The notes under the pieces are model-generated. The model did not search any database. It had not been told where the DNA came from and saw only the letters and a list, made by a program, of their open reading frames with translations. Below are positions 43,877-53,421 of a stretch of 64,000 nt of DNA, in pieces (within the stretch, counting starts at the first letter, position 1; every line of letters begins with the position of its first letter). The stretch comes from Borreliella americana (GTDB taxonomy: Bacteria; Spirochaetota; Spirochaetia; Borreliales; Borreliaceae), in contig NZ_JAJNFB010000004.1 in NCBI RefSeq assembly GCF_021043605.1, positions 23,024 through 87,023 on the forward strand, in the 5' to 3' direction. Made by a program: the position numbers and the translations under genes.

Positions 43877-45652
43877 ATGGATAATGGCAATAATGGTTTT
43901 TTTGATGTCAACGGTTATTTGGCAACCTTATTTCATAAACTTGAAGCTTTTGATGAGAGCACAAGGCATATTTATTCAAATTTAAGTAAATTAATTCCTA
44001 AATTAATAGAAAAAATTTCTAAAGATTCTAAGGATTTGTCCTTTAGCATTGATTTGATTTCCAATCTCGATCTTGATAATGATGCTTCTTTGAATAATTT
44101 TATAGCTAAAATTATAGGAGCATTAGATGATTTTGTTGCTTACTTTAATTCTTCAACAACTTCTCTTGAATCTCAATTTAGCATAATACAGAGTAAGGTC
44201 AAAGATATAGAAATACTTGAAGATGTGATTGAAAGAATGAAAAAAAGTTCTCTTGATATGGAAATAATGTCTATTAATACGCTAACAGTTGCTATGAGAG
44301 CGGGTAAGGCTGGTGGAGCCTTTTCTTATATTACAAGTGAAATTAAGGTTTTAACCCAATCTATGATCAAACAGGCAGACCAACTTACAAGCAAAGGGCG
44401 AGAAGTTAAAATTGGTTTAGATAGAGCTAAAAATCAAGTATATGAAAGCAATACAGCCGAAAATAAAATTCTTGAAGAATTTAGAGATAATTTAATGAAA
44501 AAAATAGATGCTTTTTCAGATGGAATAGGAAGTGTTATTGCTCTTTACGATGATATTTTAAAAGTTTTATCTGAATTTAAGTTTAAACTTGTAAATTCTA
44601 TTTCTTATCTTCAGTTCCAAGACAGGCTAACTCAATCTTTGCAACATTTAAATATTATGTATTCTAATATTGATGTTTTTAAATTTAGAGATATAAGTGA
44701 GATCCAAAAATTAAAAATTTTATCAGTTTTTACTGATACATCAAAAGTTATAGTAAAAGATGTTCTTGAAAAGCTTGAAAAAAATTATACTGTTTTTGAG
44801 AAATTTATTGATTCCTCTCTTAGTTCTATTCAAACCATTAATGATTTAAGGTCTGATAATTCTTTATACACAGACATTCCTAAAATAATAGAACAATTTT
44901 CTAGCATTTTGTCTGATTTGCTTAGAAGAATTGATGATGTTGAGAAGAATAATTCTAATTTTTTGAATTTATATTATGAACAGGTTAAGCTTATAAAATC
45001 ATTAGAATTAATGTTTTCAAATATTTCAGCTATTTCTGCTAGGTTTCAAAATATTAATATAGCCTCAAAGATAGAAGTTGTTAAAAGATCGGAACTTAAA
45101 GCTATGGAGGGGAATATTTCAGAAATGTCTAAGATTATAAAAGAAATTGATTCCAATATTACTAAGGGAATAGAATTTTTAGATCAAATAATCTTTTTTC
45201 TTGAAAAAGTTGTTAAAGATTATGACAATAGATTTTATCTTGAAAAGAATTATTTTAATAAATTTAAAAAATTATTTATAGAAATTAAAAACGATATTCT
45301 TGATATTAAAAATATAGCTATTGATAATATTTTGTCTTATGAAGTTTTTTCAATTGAATTTATGGAAATATTTGAGGAAATGAAATTAGAAGTCTACAAT
45401 GTTAGAAATTTAAAAAATTTTCTTTTAGATATCGATAACTTTTTAAGCAATATGGAAAGCAAAATAAATTTCAATCTTAATCTAGAATTATCTAAAATTG
45501 GAATTCAATCTATTGAGATTGAAGATAAAGAATTTATTAATAGAATTGCTAATAGATTTACTTTATTTGTTCATAAAAAACACTTATTATCTTTGATAGA
45601 GGAAGCCGAGGATGTTCATTCCTTTGATGAGGGTAGTGTAATTTTGTTTTAA
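43877..45652 (+). CDS. Soluble helical protein with two MCP-tip-like segments
   Basis: A 591-residue, almost wholly helical protein without membrane spans. Residues 129-160 (IMSINTLTVAMRAGKAGGAF, then a helix ending EIKVLTQ) parallel the MCP hairpin tip (LLALNAAIEAARAGE.G.GFAVVA.EV..LA). A second, weaker copy lies near 377-425 (ISARFQNINIASKIEVVK). It starts two bases after cheB1. It may dock to CheA1/CheW2 or act as a receptor-like adaptor. By position it is BB_0569, annotated hypothetical. Confidence 0.65.
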   Translation: MDNGNNGFFDVNGYLATLFHKLEAFDESTRHIYSNLSKLIPKLIEKISKDSKDLSFSIDLISNLDLDNDASLNNFIAKIIGALDDFVAYFNSSTTSLESQFSIIQSKVKDIEILEDVIERMKKSSLDMEIMSINTLTVAMRAGKAGGAFSYITSEIKVLTQSMIKQADQLTSKGREVKIGLDRAKNQVYESNTAENKILEEFRDNLMKKIDAFSDGIGSVIALYDDILKVLSEFKFKLVNSISYLQFQDRLTQSLQHLNIMYSNIDVFKFRDISEIQKLKILSVFTDTSKVIVKDVLEKLEKNYTVFEKFIDSSLSSIQTINDLRSDNSLYTDIPKIIEQFSSILSDLLRRIDDVEKNNSNFLNLYYEQVKLIKSLELMFSNISAISARFQNINIASKIEVVKRSELKAMEGNISEMSKIIKEIDSNITKGIEFLDQIIFFLEKVVKDYDNRFYLEKNYFNKFKKLFIEIKNDILDIKNIAIDNILSYEVFSIEFMEIFEEMKLEVYNVRNLKNFLLDIDNFLSNMESKINFNLNLELSKIGIQSIEIEDKEFINRIANRFTLFVHKKHLLSLIEEAEDVHSFDEGSVILF

Positions 45653-45692
45653 TTCTTATATACTTTTTAGGAGGGTTTTAGGAGAAAATTAG

Positions 45693-46067
45693 ATGAAAAA
45701 AAGAATTTTAGTTATTGATGACAATAGAGCAATAAGGCAAAGCGTTGCTTATATTTTAGAGCAAAATGGTTTTGGAGTTTCAGAAGCAAAGGATGGTTTA
45801 GAAGGGGTTTTGCAGTTTAAAGAAGCAGTTGGACAAGGAGATAAAGATTTTGACCTTGTTATTACAGATATCAATATGCCTAATTTAGACGGCATTGGGG
45901 TTATTAAGCAGATAAGAGAATTTGGCAGCTTTGTTCCTATACTTGTTCTTACCACCGAATCTGAGCAATCTAAGGTTGATGAGGGTCGTAAAGCGGGTGC
46001 TACTGGTTGGCTTGTTAAACCCTTTAATCCTGAAGCTTTAATGAAAACAATCTCAAAGATATTTTAA
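45693..46067 (+). CDS. cheY2: Response regulator CheY2
   Basis: A 124-residue receiver with Asp9-Asp10, phosphorylated Asp59 in VITDINMP, VLTTES, and Lys in LVKPF. An AGGAG site lies ahead of the ATG. It is the last gene of the cheW2 operon. As I recall, the B31 orthologue (BB_0570) is dispensable for swimming and chemotaxis but needed in the infection cycle, so its output may not be the flagellar motor. Confidence 0.93.
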   Translation: MKKRILVIDDNRAIRQSVAYILEQNGFGVSEAKDGLEGVLQFKEAVGQGDKDFDLVITDINMPNLDGIGVIKQIREFGSFVPILVLTTESEQSKVDEGRKAGATGWLVKPFNPEALMKTISKIF

Positions 46068-46141
46068 GTTTATATTTGCAATTAATCTGTAGACCTTAAA
46101 GTTTTATTATAATTAAAATGATTTTCAATATTCTATTTTAG

Positions 46142-46181
46142 AATAAAGATAACATATTAAAAGGGATATTTTATCTTTATT
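46142..46181. other. 11-bp inverted repeat downstream of cheY2
   Basis: AATAAAGATAA (46142-46152) and TTATCTTTATT (46171-46181) are exact reverse complements around an 18-base loop. No T-tract follows. It may be a weak terminator for the chemotaxis operon or a protein site. The rest of the 271-base gap to the tRNA shows nothing else. Confidence 0.35.
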
Positions 46182-46338
46182 GTGATAATAGTATTAAATT
46201 TTATTAACCATAAAGCTTATATGTAAATTTTTATTAGTATAAACAAGTAATTTATGAAAGAAAATTTTGTTTAAAAGAAGCAATTATTTTATTAATAATG
46301 CTTGATAATTTTGAAGTTTCTAAAAAAATCAATTAAAA

Positions 46339-46422
46339 TACCGGTAGTCGGAGTCGAACCGACACGAAGTTGCCCTCACCAGATTTTGAGTCTGACGCGT
46401 CTACCAATTCCGCCATACCGGC
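46339..46422 (-). tRNA. tRNA-Leu (CAA)
   Basis: An 84-base class II tRNA with a long variable arm. The acceptor is GCCGGTA with TACCGGT, the anticodon loop is CTCAAAA (anticodon CAA), and the T loop is GTTCGACTC. The discriminator is A and CCA is not encoded. It starts 8 bases after the pyrH stop codon, so it is probably cut from the pyrH transcript. Confidence 0.95.
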
Positions 46423-46430
46423 ATTAACTT

Positions 46431-47120
46431 TCATTTTACTATAACAGTGCCAAAAAAATCATTATTTTTGTTAAAAACTTTTTCTAAGTTTTCAATGTTA
46501 TTTCCATTTACTATGTAAAGGGTAAGTCCAAGTTTTGAAGAGAGTTTTGTTGCTATTGGATCAAAAGGTAAATTTAAGCCTGGATTCCACTTTTGGCCCA
46601 CAATGTTTTGTAATTGTTTCCAATTTAATTTTTTAAAAGCTGTTGCGTTTTTAAATTTTTTTGGATCTTTATCATAAACTTGATTTACGTTTGTTATATT
46701 TATAATATCTTTTTTATTAAATTTTTCTGCAAACTTTACGGCAATGTAATCTGTTGAAAATCCCGATTTCCATCCGGAAGCAATTAATATTTTCCCTTTA
46801 AAAGAAAAATTTTTTAAGGGATTGGTAACAATTTTGTCTTTACAAAGGGGATTCATTACTTTACACAGAAATTCTGCGTTTAATTTTGTTGACATTATTC
46901 CAATCTCATCAAGTTCATGAACTTTAAAATCAGGATTGATTTTTTTATAGGCGTCTTGGTATTCTCTTGCAACTCTTCCTCCACCAACTATTAAAATGAT
47001 TTTTCTTTTTTCATTTTCTAGTAGCCATTTAAAAATGAAGCTTTTAAAGTTTTTGATAAATTCTATGTTGATTTGGTTTGAATTTATTACTCCTCCTCCA
47101 AGACTTATTATTTCAAGCAT
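46431..47120 (-). CDS. pyrH: UMP kinase, archaeal-like type
   Basis: A 229-residue amino-acid-kinase-fold enzyme that makes UDP. It has SLGGG at 6-10, IVGGGRVAREY (44-54), DEIGIMSTKLNA (71-82), GWKSGFSTDYIA (116-127) and TNVNQVYDKDPK (143-154). The G..SG.STD block and the missing K-L-S-G-E start resemble archaeal PyrH (TIGR02076) rather than the E. coli form. SD GGAG precedes the ATG. It feeds UTP to pyrG at 50.3 kb. Confidence 0.88.
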   Translation of the reverse strand: MLEIISLGGGVINSNQINIEFIKNFKSFIFKWLLENEKRKIILIVGGGRVAREYQDAYKKINPDFKVHELDEIGIMSTKLNAEFLCKVMNPLCKDKIVTNPLKNFSFKGKILIASGWKSGFSTDYIAVKFAEKFNKKDIINITNVNQVYDKDPKKFKNATAFKKLNWKQLQNIVGQKWNPGLNLPFDPIATKLSSKLGLTLYIVNGNNIENLEKVFNKNNDFFGTVIVK

Positions 47121-47331
47121 TCAAGCTCCTTATTTGGGTTGATGTTTTTTAAATTTTTTACTTTTAATAATATAGCAATTTCTGCTAAACTTTTCATTAA
47201 AATAAGTTTGAAACAATACAAACTTGTTAATTATATATTACAATTTAATTGTTATGCAAAAAATTAAAAGAATTTGTTGTGAAGTGTTTTAGCTTTGATT
47301 TTGCTTAGCAGTTTTTATTTTGGAGGATATT

Positions 47332-48396
47332 GTGCATAAGTATAAAGTTTCTGTTATTATTTGTTTTTTTAATTCGGCTGAAACTCTTGATGCAATGATA
47401 AAGGATGCTGTTAATCAAACATTAAAAGATAAAGAAATTATATTAATTGATGATGGTTCTTATGATGGTAGTTTAGAGATAGCAGAAAAATATGCCAATA
47501 AGTATAGCTTTATTAAGATTTTTAGTCAAAAAAATATGGGTCTTTCTGCTTCTAGAGACAAAGGACTTTCTGAGGCTCAAGGGGAATATGTTATTTATTG
47601 GGATGGTGATGATTCTGTAGAGAGCACCATGCTTGAAGTTCTATATAACAGAGCAAAAGCAGATAATTCTGATATTGTTTGTTCTCAATTTTATATTTAT
47701 TTTCTTGCAATAAATGTGAAAAGAAAATCTCTTCTTCCTTTTCCCAATTATCCATTAACAGGCAAGGAGGCGTTTAAAAATTTGCTTTTTACTGTTTATG
47801 CGACTTTTGGAAGGAAAAATTTTGTTGTTGGAACGTTATGGGATAAATTGATTAGACGGGAATTAATCTTAAAGAATAATATTCGTCAGCAAAATGTAGT
47901 ATTTGAAGATATAGTTTTTGTTATGCAAATTTTTTTAAAAGCTTCTAAAGTTTCTTTTGTAAATAATTATTTTTATACTAATTTCCAAAGAATGGGAAGC
48001 ATGAGTTCTTCTATTAGTGTTTTACATAAATCTAAATTATCTCTTAATACAATGGAAACTTTGTTAAAAAGAGAAGGTATTTTTAGCGAATGCGAACATT
48101 TGTATAAAAGATTTTTCTTGCAATTTTATTATTTTATTTCTTTTAAGCAAATTTATATTATTAGCTGGAATATTTCCGATAAACTTGTTTATAAGGCTTA
48201 TAAAGAAAAGCTTATTTCTGTTCTTGATGAGATTAAAGGATTATCTGAATTTCAAGATTGTTATGAATATGCAAAAAGTTTTGGATTTAATGAAATTCAA
48301 ATTTTACCTAGAATTATGCTAAAAGTTTGGAATTTTAGTTCAAGACTTTATGTAAATTTTTCTATATTTATTTATAAGTTTTTCATAAAAAATTGA
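47332..48396 (+). CDS. Family 2 glycosyltransferase
   Basis: A 354-residue GT-A glycosyltransferase. VSVIICFFNSAETL is the nucleotide-binding start, LIDDGSYDGS the first acid pair and YWDGDDS the metal-binding DxD. The GTG at 47332 is chosen because GGAGG (47322-47326) lies five bases upstream; the in-frame TTG at 47320 overlaps that site. It probably adds a hexose to a glycolipid in the membrane. Donor and acceptor cannot be read from sequence. Confidence 0.85.
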   Translation: MHKYKVSVIICFFNSAETLDAMIKDAVNQTLKDKEIILIDDGSYDGSLEIAEKYANKYSFIKIFSQKNMGLSASRDKGLSEAQGEYVIYWDGDDSVESTMLEVLYNRAKADNSDIVCSQFYIYFLAINVKRKSLLPFPNYPLTGKEAFKNLLFTVYATFGRKNFVVGTLWDKLIRRELILKNNIRQQNVVFEDIVFVMQIFLKASKVSFVNNYFYTNFQRMGSMSSSISVLHKSKLSLNTMETLLKREGIFSECEHLYKRFFLQFYYFISFKQIYIISWNISDKLVYKAYKEKLISVLDEIKGLSEFQDCYEYAKSFGFNEIQILPRIMLKVWNFSSRLYVNFSIFIYKFFIKN

Positions 48397-48457
48397 ATTT
48401 ATATTTTTAATTTAATTATTTTTTATGTTTTGATTTTTAATTTATTAAGGAGTGTTT

Positions 48458-49267
48458 ATGGCTATTGAGGCTGTTAATGTAAAATTTTCCTATAAGAAAA
48501 AAGAAGTATATTCGGATTTAAATTTAAACATTAATACTTCTCAAGCCTATTTGCTTCTTGGTAAAAATGGAGTTGGAAAAACAACTTTGCTTAAACTTGT
48601 AAGTGGGCTTTTGGAGCCTCTAAAAGGGAGAATTTTATTTAACTCTTTGGCAACTTTTCCAAGAGATCCTTTGAATTTAGTAAATTTGTTTTTTATTCCT
48701 GAAGAATTTTCACTTCCTAGATTGTCTTTAGCCGAATATAGTAAAGCTTTATCTATATTTTATCCAAATTTTAATAAAGCAGATTTTAAAAAATATTTAT
48801 CGAATTTTGATCTTGATATTTCTCTTGATCTATCTTCAGCTTCTTTTGGACAGAAGAAAAAAAGTATTATTGCATTCTCTTTAGCTTCAAATGCTTCTTG
48901 TTTGTTGTTTGACGAGCCAACAAATAGTCTTGATATTGTTTCAAAAAATGTTTTTAGGAATATGCTTTCTAATTTAAAAGACAGAATCATTTTTATTACA
49001 GGTCACAATGTAAGGGATTTGGCAGGAATTGTGGATTATTTAATTATTGTTGGGGAAAAATCAATTCTTTTTTCCAATTCAGTATCTTATATTAATAAAA
49101 ATTATAAGATTAAAATTATCAGTGAACTAAACGGAAATGAATTATATTATGAAAATAATAAGGGTGGATTTAAGGCACTTTATTTTGAAAGTAGCAATGG
49201 AACTGAAGCTGTTGATATTGAGTTTTTCTTTTTGTATATTACTGAAAATAAAAGGGAGAGGCAATAA
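48458..49267 (+). CDS. ABC transporter ATP-binding protein
   Basis: A 269-residue ATPase. Walker A is GKNGVGKTT, Walker B is CLLFDEPTNSLD and the switch His is in FITGHN. The signature is the variant SFGQKK. The ATG at 48458 has AAGGAG five bases upstream; a GTG at 48452 overlaps it. It pairs with the membrane protein that starts three bases later. Substrate unknown. The single short membrane partner suggests an export-type ABC-2 system. Confidence 0.9.
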   Translation: MAIEAVNVKFSYKKKEVYSDLNLNINTSQAYLLLGKNGVGKTTLLKLVSGLLEPLKGRILFNSLATFPRDPLNLVNLFFIPEEFSLPRLSLAEYSKALSIFYPNFNKADFKKYLSNFDLDISLDLSSASFGQKKKSIIAFSLASNASCLLFDEPTNSLDIVSKNVFRNMLSNLKDRIIFITGHNVRDLAGIVDYLIIVGEKSILFSNSVSYINKNYKIKIISELNGNELYYENNKGGFKALYFESSNGTEAVDIEFFFLYITENKRERQ

Positions 49268-49270
49268 AAG

Positions 49271-50122
49271 ATGTTTAGCTTAAAAAGATTTTTAAGTTTA
49301 TTTTATTTTGATTTTATTTACAATAAAAAATTCTATACTTTGTTGATAATTCAAATTTTAGGAATGATATTTATATCTTATTTACTTGTTAGATTTTATT
49401 GGAATTTTTCAGCAACTGATTTTTTAAAATTTTTTGCTCCTAAAATTTTTATTTTAACCTTGATTATATCGATTTTTACTATGTGTGATTATTACAAAGT
49501 AATTCACGATCCGTTTAGAAATATTCTTTATTTATCTTTGCCCGTTTCAACTTTTGAACATTATTTTTTCAATTTAATTAAATATTTATTTGCACTACCT
49601 TTGATTTTAATATTTATTTATTATTTTGGGGTTAATATTTTTTTATTCCTAGATAATGTCTTCTTTTTAAGAGGCGAGAATACTGTATTCTTAGAATTAA
49701 GATATCTTTCTGATTTTTTATTTTTTCGTTATTTTAATTTTTTATCTATTTTTCCAATTTTCATGTTTTTTAGAGTATCTTTTAAAACGCATCCTTTTGT
49801 TAGGCTTTTGATATTCTTTTTAGGGACTATTGTGTTATTGTTTTTTTTCACTTCTTTTTTTTATTTGGGTTTTAAATATGTTCCATGTTCTTTGGATTTA
49901 ATTTTTTCTTTTGATAGATTTTTACTTGACCTGTTTTTTAAAATAGTTTATAGTTTGGGATTTTTTTTGTATTTAGCTTCATATTTTAAGATAGTAGAGC
50001 TTGGAAGTATTAGGAAAAAAAGCAATTTGTTTGCTATTCTTGGGTTTTTGGTTTTTTTGGCAATGTTTAATTATTACTATTTAACCAAAGGTTTATTATA
50101 TTGTTTTGTTGATTATAATTAA
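49271..50122 (+). CDS. ABC transporter membrane subunit (ABC-2-like)
   Basis: A 283-residue, very hydrophobic protein with about six membrane spans (for example around 20-42, 55-75, 95-125, 150-165, 173-195, 230-280). It has few charged residues outside short loops. It directly follows the ATPase gene, so the two form one exporter. No family motif beyond this layout is visible. Confidence 0.75.
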   Translation: MFSLKRFLSLFYFDFIYNKKFYTLLIIQILGMIFISYLLVRFYWNFSATDFLKFFAPKIFILTLIISIFTMCDYYKVIHDPFRNILYLSLPVSTFEHYFFNLIKYLFALPLILIFIYYFGVNIFLFLDNVFFLRGENTVFLELRYLSDFLFFRYFNFLSIFPIFMFFRVSFKTHPFVRLLIFFLGTIVLLFFFTSFFYLGFKYVPCSLDLIFSFDRFLLDLFFKIVYSLGFFLYLASYFKIVELGSIRKKSNLFAILGFLVFLAMFNYYYLTKGLLYCFVDYN

Positions 50123-50308
50123 AATATTTCAAAAGATTTAAAACAATGGCTTAGAAATAGCTTTGTAGCCAAGCATTAATAATTTTTATTTTAGTTTAAT
50201 GTTTTTGTTTGTTTTAATGCGTGTAAGTATTTTTATTATTATTTGTGAGCTCTTCTTAAGTGTAAGCTTATTTGGATTGAAATTTAAATTTTTAATTTTG
50301 GGGTATAC

Positions 50309-51910
50309 ATGAAAAAAAACTTAAAGATTTTAGTAATAACAGGAGGCGTGATCTCTGGAATTGGCAAGGGAGTTACATCGGCAAGTATTGCAAGGTTATT
50401 TAGATATGATTTTAGAGTTATTCCAATTAAATGTGATGGGTATTTAAATACTGATCCTGGGACTATTAATCCTGTTGAGCACGGAGAAGTTTTTGTGCTT
50501 GATGATGGAGGAGAGGTTGATATGGATTTTGGTCATTACGAGAGGTTTTTAAATCTTAATGCGAATTCTAGTTGGAACATTACAATGGGCAAAATATACA
50601 AAAAAATACTTGAAAATGAGCGAAAGGGCAAATATTTGGGAAGAACAGTTCAGCTTATTCCTCATGTTACTGATGAGATCAAGTCTACAATTTTTCAGAT
50701 TGCAAGTTCTGAGAATAGTGACATGTTGATAATTGAAATTGGTGGAACTGTAGGAGATATGGAAAATATTTTATTTATTGAAACAGTAAGGCAAATAAGA
50801 CAGGAGATTGGAAGTGGCAATATTTCTTTTATTCATTTAACCTATGTGCCAAGTCCAGCTGGAATTAATGAGCAAAAGTCTAAACCCACTCAACAGAGCG
50901 TTAAAACCTTAAATAAAGCAGGCATTTTTCCCGATTTAATTATTGCTAGAAGTTCGCAAGTATTAACAGATCAAATCAGAAAAAAAGTGGCAATGTTTTG
51001 TAATGTTGAGAGCACTTCTATTATTGACAATGTTGATGTTTCTACTATTTATGAAATTCCTATATCTTTTTACAAGCAAGGCGTACATGAAATTTTAAGC
51101 TCTAAGTTAAATATTAAGGTTGATCCAAAAATAGAAGAGCTTTCAAATCTTGTAGGAGTTATAAAATCCAATTTTTTTGCGCCTAAAAAAATTGTTAATA
51201 TAGCTGTTTGTGGTAAATATGCTGAACTTGATGATTCTTATGCATCAATTAGAGAGTCCTTGATTCATGTTGCAGCTCATTTGGACTTGCTTATTAAAAG
51301 CACCTTAATTGATTCTAATGATTTAAATGAGAGCTGTTTAAAAGAGTTTGATGGCATTATTGTTCCTGGTGGTTTTGGAGGCAAAGGGTATGAAGGTAAA
51401 ATTATGGCTATTAAATATGCTCGTGAGAATAATATTCCCTTTCTTGGAATTTGTCTTGGTTTGCAACTTGCTGTAATAGAATTTGCTCGCAATGTTTGTG
51501 GAATACTTGATGCTGATACGGAAGAAAATTTAGTAAAGGACAAACCTTTAAAAAATCCTGTTATTCATTTACTTCCTGATCAAAGGGGAATTAAAGATAA
51601 GGGCGCTACAATGAGGCTTGGGGGATATCCTGTGATTCTTAAAAAAAATACAATAGCTTTTAAACTTTATGGCCAAGACCGAATAATTGAAAGATTTAGA
51701 CATAGGTATGAAGTTAATAATGATTATATAGATTTATTTGAAAAAAATGGGCTTATAGTATCTGGATTTTCAAGTGATTTTAAAATGGCAAAATTAATAG
51801 AAATTCCTAAAAATAAATTTTTTGTGGCTTGTCAGTTTCATCCAGAACTTATTACAAGAATAGAAAATCCAGCTAAACTTTTTTTAGGACTAATTAAAGC
51901 TTGCATTTGA
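50309..51910 (+). CDS. pyrG: CTP synthase
   Basis: A 533-residue enzyme making CTP from UTP and glutamine. The N-terminal synthetase has [19 protein letters not shown], the P-loop form. The glutaminase domain has the nucleophile Cys382 in GICLGLQLA and the FHPEL His-Glu pair at the end. Length is typical. It stands alone, convergent with the membrane protein gene 16 bases downstream. Confidence 0.96.
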   Translation: MKKNLKILVITGGVISGIGKGVTSASIARLFRYDFRVIPIKCDGYLNTDPGTINPVEHGEVFVLDDGGEVDMDFGHYERFLNLNANSSWNITMGKIYKKILENERKGKYLGRTVQLIPHVTDEIKSTIFQIASSENSDMLIIEIGGTVGDMENILFIETVRQIRQEIGSGNISFIHLTYVPSPAGINEQKSKPTQQSVKTLNKAGIFPDLIIARSSQVLTDQIRKKVAMFCNVESTSIIDNVDVSTIYEIPISFYKQGVHEILSSKLNIKVDPKIEELSNLVGVIKSNFFAPKKIVNIAVCGKYAELDDSYASIRESLIHVAAHLDLLIKSTLIDSNDLNESCLKEFDGIIVPGGFGGKGYEGKIMAIKYARENNIPFLGICLGLQLAVIEFARNVCGILDADTEENLVKDKPLKNPVIHLLPDQRGIKDKGATMRLGGYPVILKKNTIAFKLYGQDRIIERFRHRYEVNNDYIDLFEKNGLIVSGFSSDFKMAKLIEIPKNKFFVACQFHPELITRIENPAKLFLGLIKACI

Positions 51911-51926
51911 GTGTGTATTTGGGTAC

Positions 51927-52451
51927 TTAGTGAGTAGGCAGGTTCTCAAAATTAATGTTTGTAGCTTTTTCAAATTGTAATATTTTATAGCTTAAAAATA
52001 ATTTAGAAAATATGGTTAGTAATATTATTATTAAAAGGTCAAAAAAAGCATTAGCCATTGTTAAATTAAATGGTCTTTTTTCATAGATTATATCGTTTAT
52101 TACTTTGGACAAGCTAAATGCAAGCCAAGTTATGCTAGATATTAATATTGCAGATAATATATTATAATTTAAGCCCGTTAAGCTTCCAAGAGAGTTGTTA
52201 GTAAGAATTATTAAATTGTTAAATAAATTGATAAGAGCATTTATTAAAAAACTTTGTAATAAATGATTTAAAGCTAAAACAAAGATAATAATTGTTTTAT
52301 ATTGTTTTTTTTGAATATTTAATGTGTCAGCGCCAGTAATTATTTTTTTAAATAATATTTTTCGGTATATTATTTCTAATAATATTTTAAATAAAGTCAT
52401 GCTGACTATTAATATTAGATTAATATTCGAGAACATAATTTTGATTAACAT
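51927..52451 (-). CDS. Integral membrane protein of unknown function
   Basis: A 174-residue protein with four hydrophobic segments and basic loops. AAAGGA lies six bases before the ATG at 52451; an upstream TTG at 52475 would place that site inside the gene. LNHLLQSFLINALINL and ITWLAFSLSKVINDIIYEKR are parts of the spans. I do not recognise the family. It shares the 142-base gap upstream with the divergent gene at 52594. Confidence 0.65.
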   Translation of the reverse strand: MLIKIMFSNINLILIVSMTLFKILLEIIYRKILFKKIITGADTLNIQKKQYKTIIIFVLALNHLLQSFLINALINLFNNLIILTNNSLGSLTGLNYNILSAILISSITWLAFSLSKVINDIIYEKRPFNLTMANAFFDLLIIILLTIFSKLFLSYKILQFEKATNINFENLPTH

Positions 52452-52593
52452 AATTTTTCCTTTCATTTTCGGCAATGATTTAATTATAATTAGTATATAA
52501 TAAAATATTTTGATTTCTTTAATAATATTTGGATTTTATTATACTTATATAATAATAGCTTTAATTTTTGGCAATTTTTGTTAGGAGGATTGA

Positions 52594-53181
52594 ATGAAAG
52601 AAGAAGACATTAGAAAAACAATTTTAATGAAAAGGCTAGTTAAATATTTTTTTGATGAACTTAAGTATAGAATGAAGATTCCTTGTCTTAGAATGAACAA
52701 TAAAGAGATGAGTACTAAGTATATACTTCTTAATCTTTTTAGGAAAATTGCAAATCTTCCCTTTAATAAGCAATATGAGATAGAAGAGCAGTTTGCTCTT
52801 GAAGTTTGCGAGAGAGTTGTGCTTACAGATGCTGTTTTGATTAAAAGAATTGGTCATGAAAGGTGTGTTATTGTTGGAATTATTGAAGCAAGAACGGACC
52901 AAGTTGATCTTGATTATGAATTTAATAGATTTTTTATTCAGGACAAAAAAAACAACGTTCTTTTTTGGCAGCCCAAAAAAGTTATCCTCAAGCAAGATGA
53001 TAAATTATTTAAAGCAGAATCAGACGATATTTTTAATTTTGACAATGATTTTAACTTGCCAAAAGTTAAGGCTAAATTAGAAGAGTTTATAGATATTTTT
53101 TTATGCTTTTTTTCTTACAGAGATGTTCTTTTTGAGTATAATAAGGTTAGTGGGCGGTATTCTTGGGTAAAAAGAAAGTAA
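52594..53181 (+). CDS. Conserved protein of unknown function
   Basis: A 195-residue soluble protein behind a good site (AGGAGG before ATG). It is basic in the first third, with mixed strands and helices after that (VVLTDAVLIKRIGHERCVIVGIIEA cut short here). No signal peptide, membrane span or known motif. By position it is BB_0577. Nothing in the context points to a role. Confidence 0.65.
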   Translation: MKEEDIRKTILMKRLVKYFFDELKYRMKIPCLRMNNKEMSTKYILLNLFRKIANLPFNKQYEIEEQFALEVCERVVLTDAVLIKRIGHERCVIVGIIEARTDQVDLDYEFNRFFIQDKKNNVLFWQPKKVILKQDDKLFKAESDDIFNFDNDFNLPKVKAKLEEFIDIFLCFFSYRDVLFEYNKVSGRYSWVKRK

Positions 53182-53421
53182 ATTTAATTTAAAGTTAGTT
53201 TTAAATTTTATTAAATGAGGAGAATGATTTGTATCTTTAGATGGTTGTATGGTTTAAGATGAAAGCTTAAATTTATTTCAAAGTGATTAATTTTTACCAT
53301 TTAAATGTAAAAATATTTTTTGTTTATTGAGTATTTGATTTGATATTAAAGTTGGAATAATGTGTCAAATTAAGTACTAGTGACTCTATTCAAAAAAAAG
53401 TTTTTATGTTAAAATCCCTTT

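Noticed and set aside
52636..52995. 119-residue minus-strand ORF opposite the unknown gene at 52594
   Set aside because: The plus-strand gene has AGGAGG and normal codon use; the antisense frame has no start signal.
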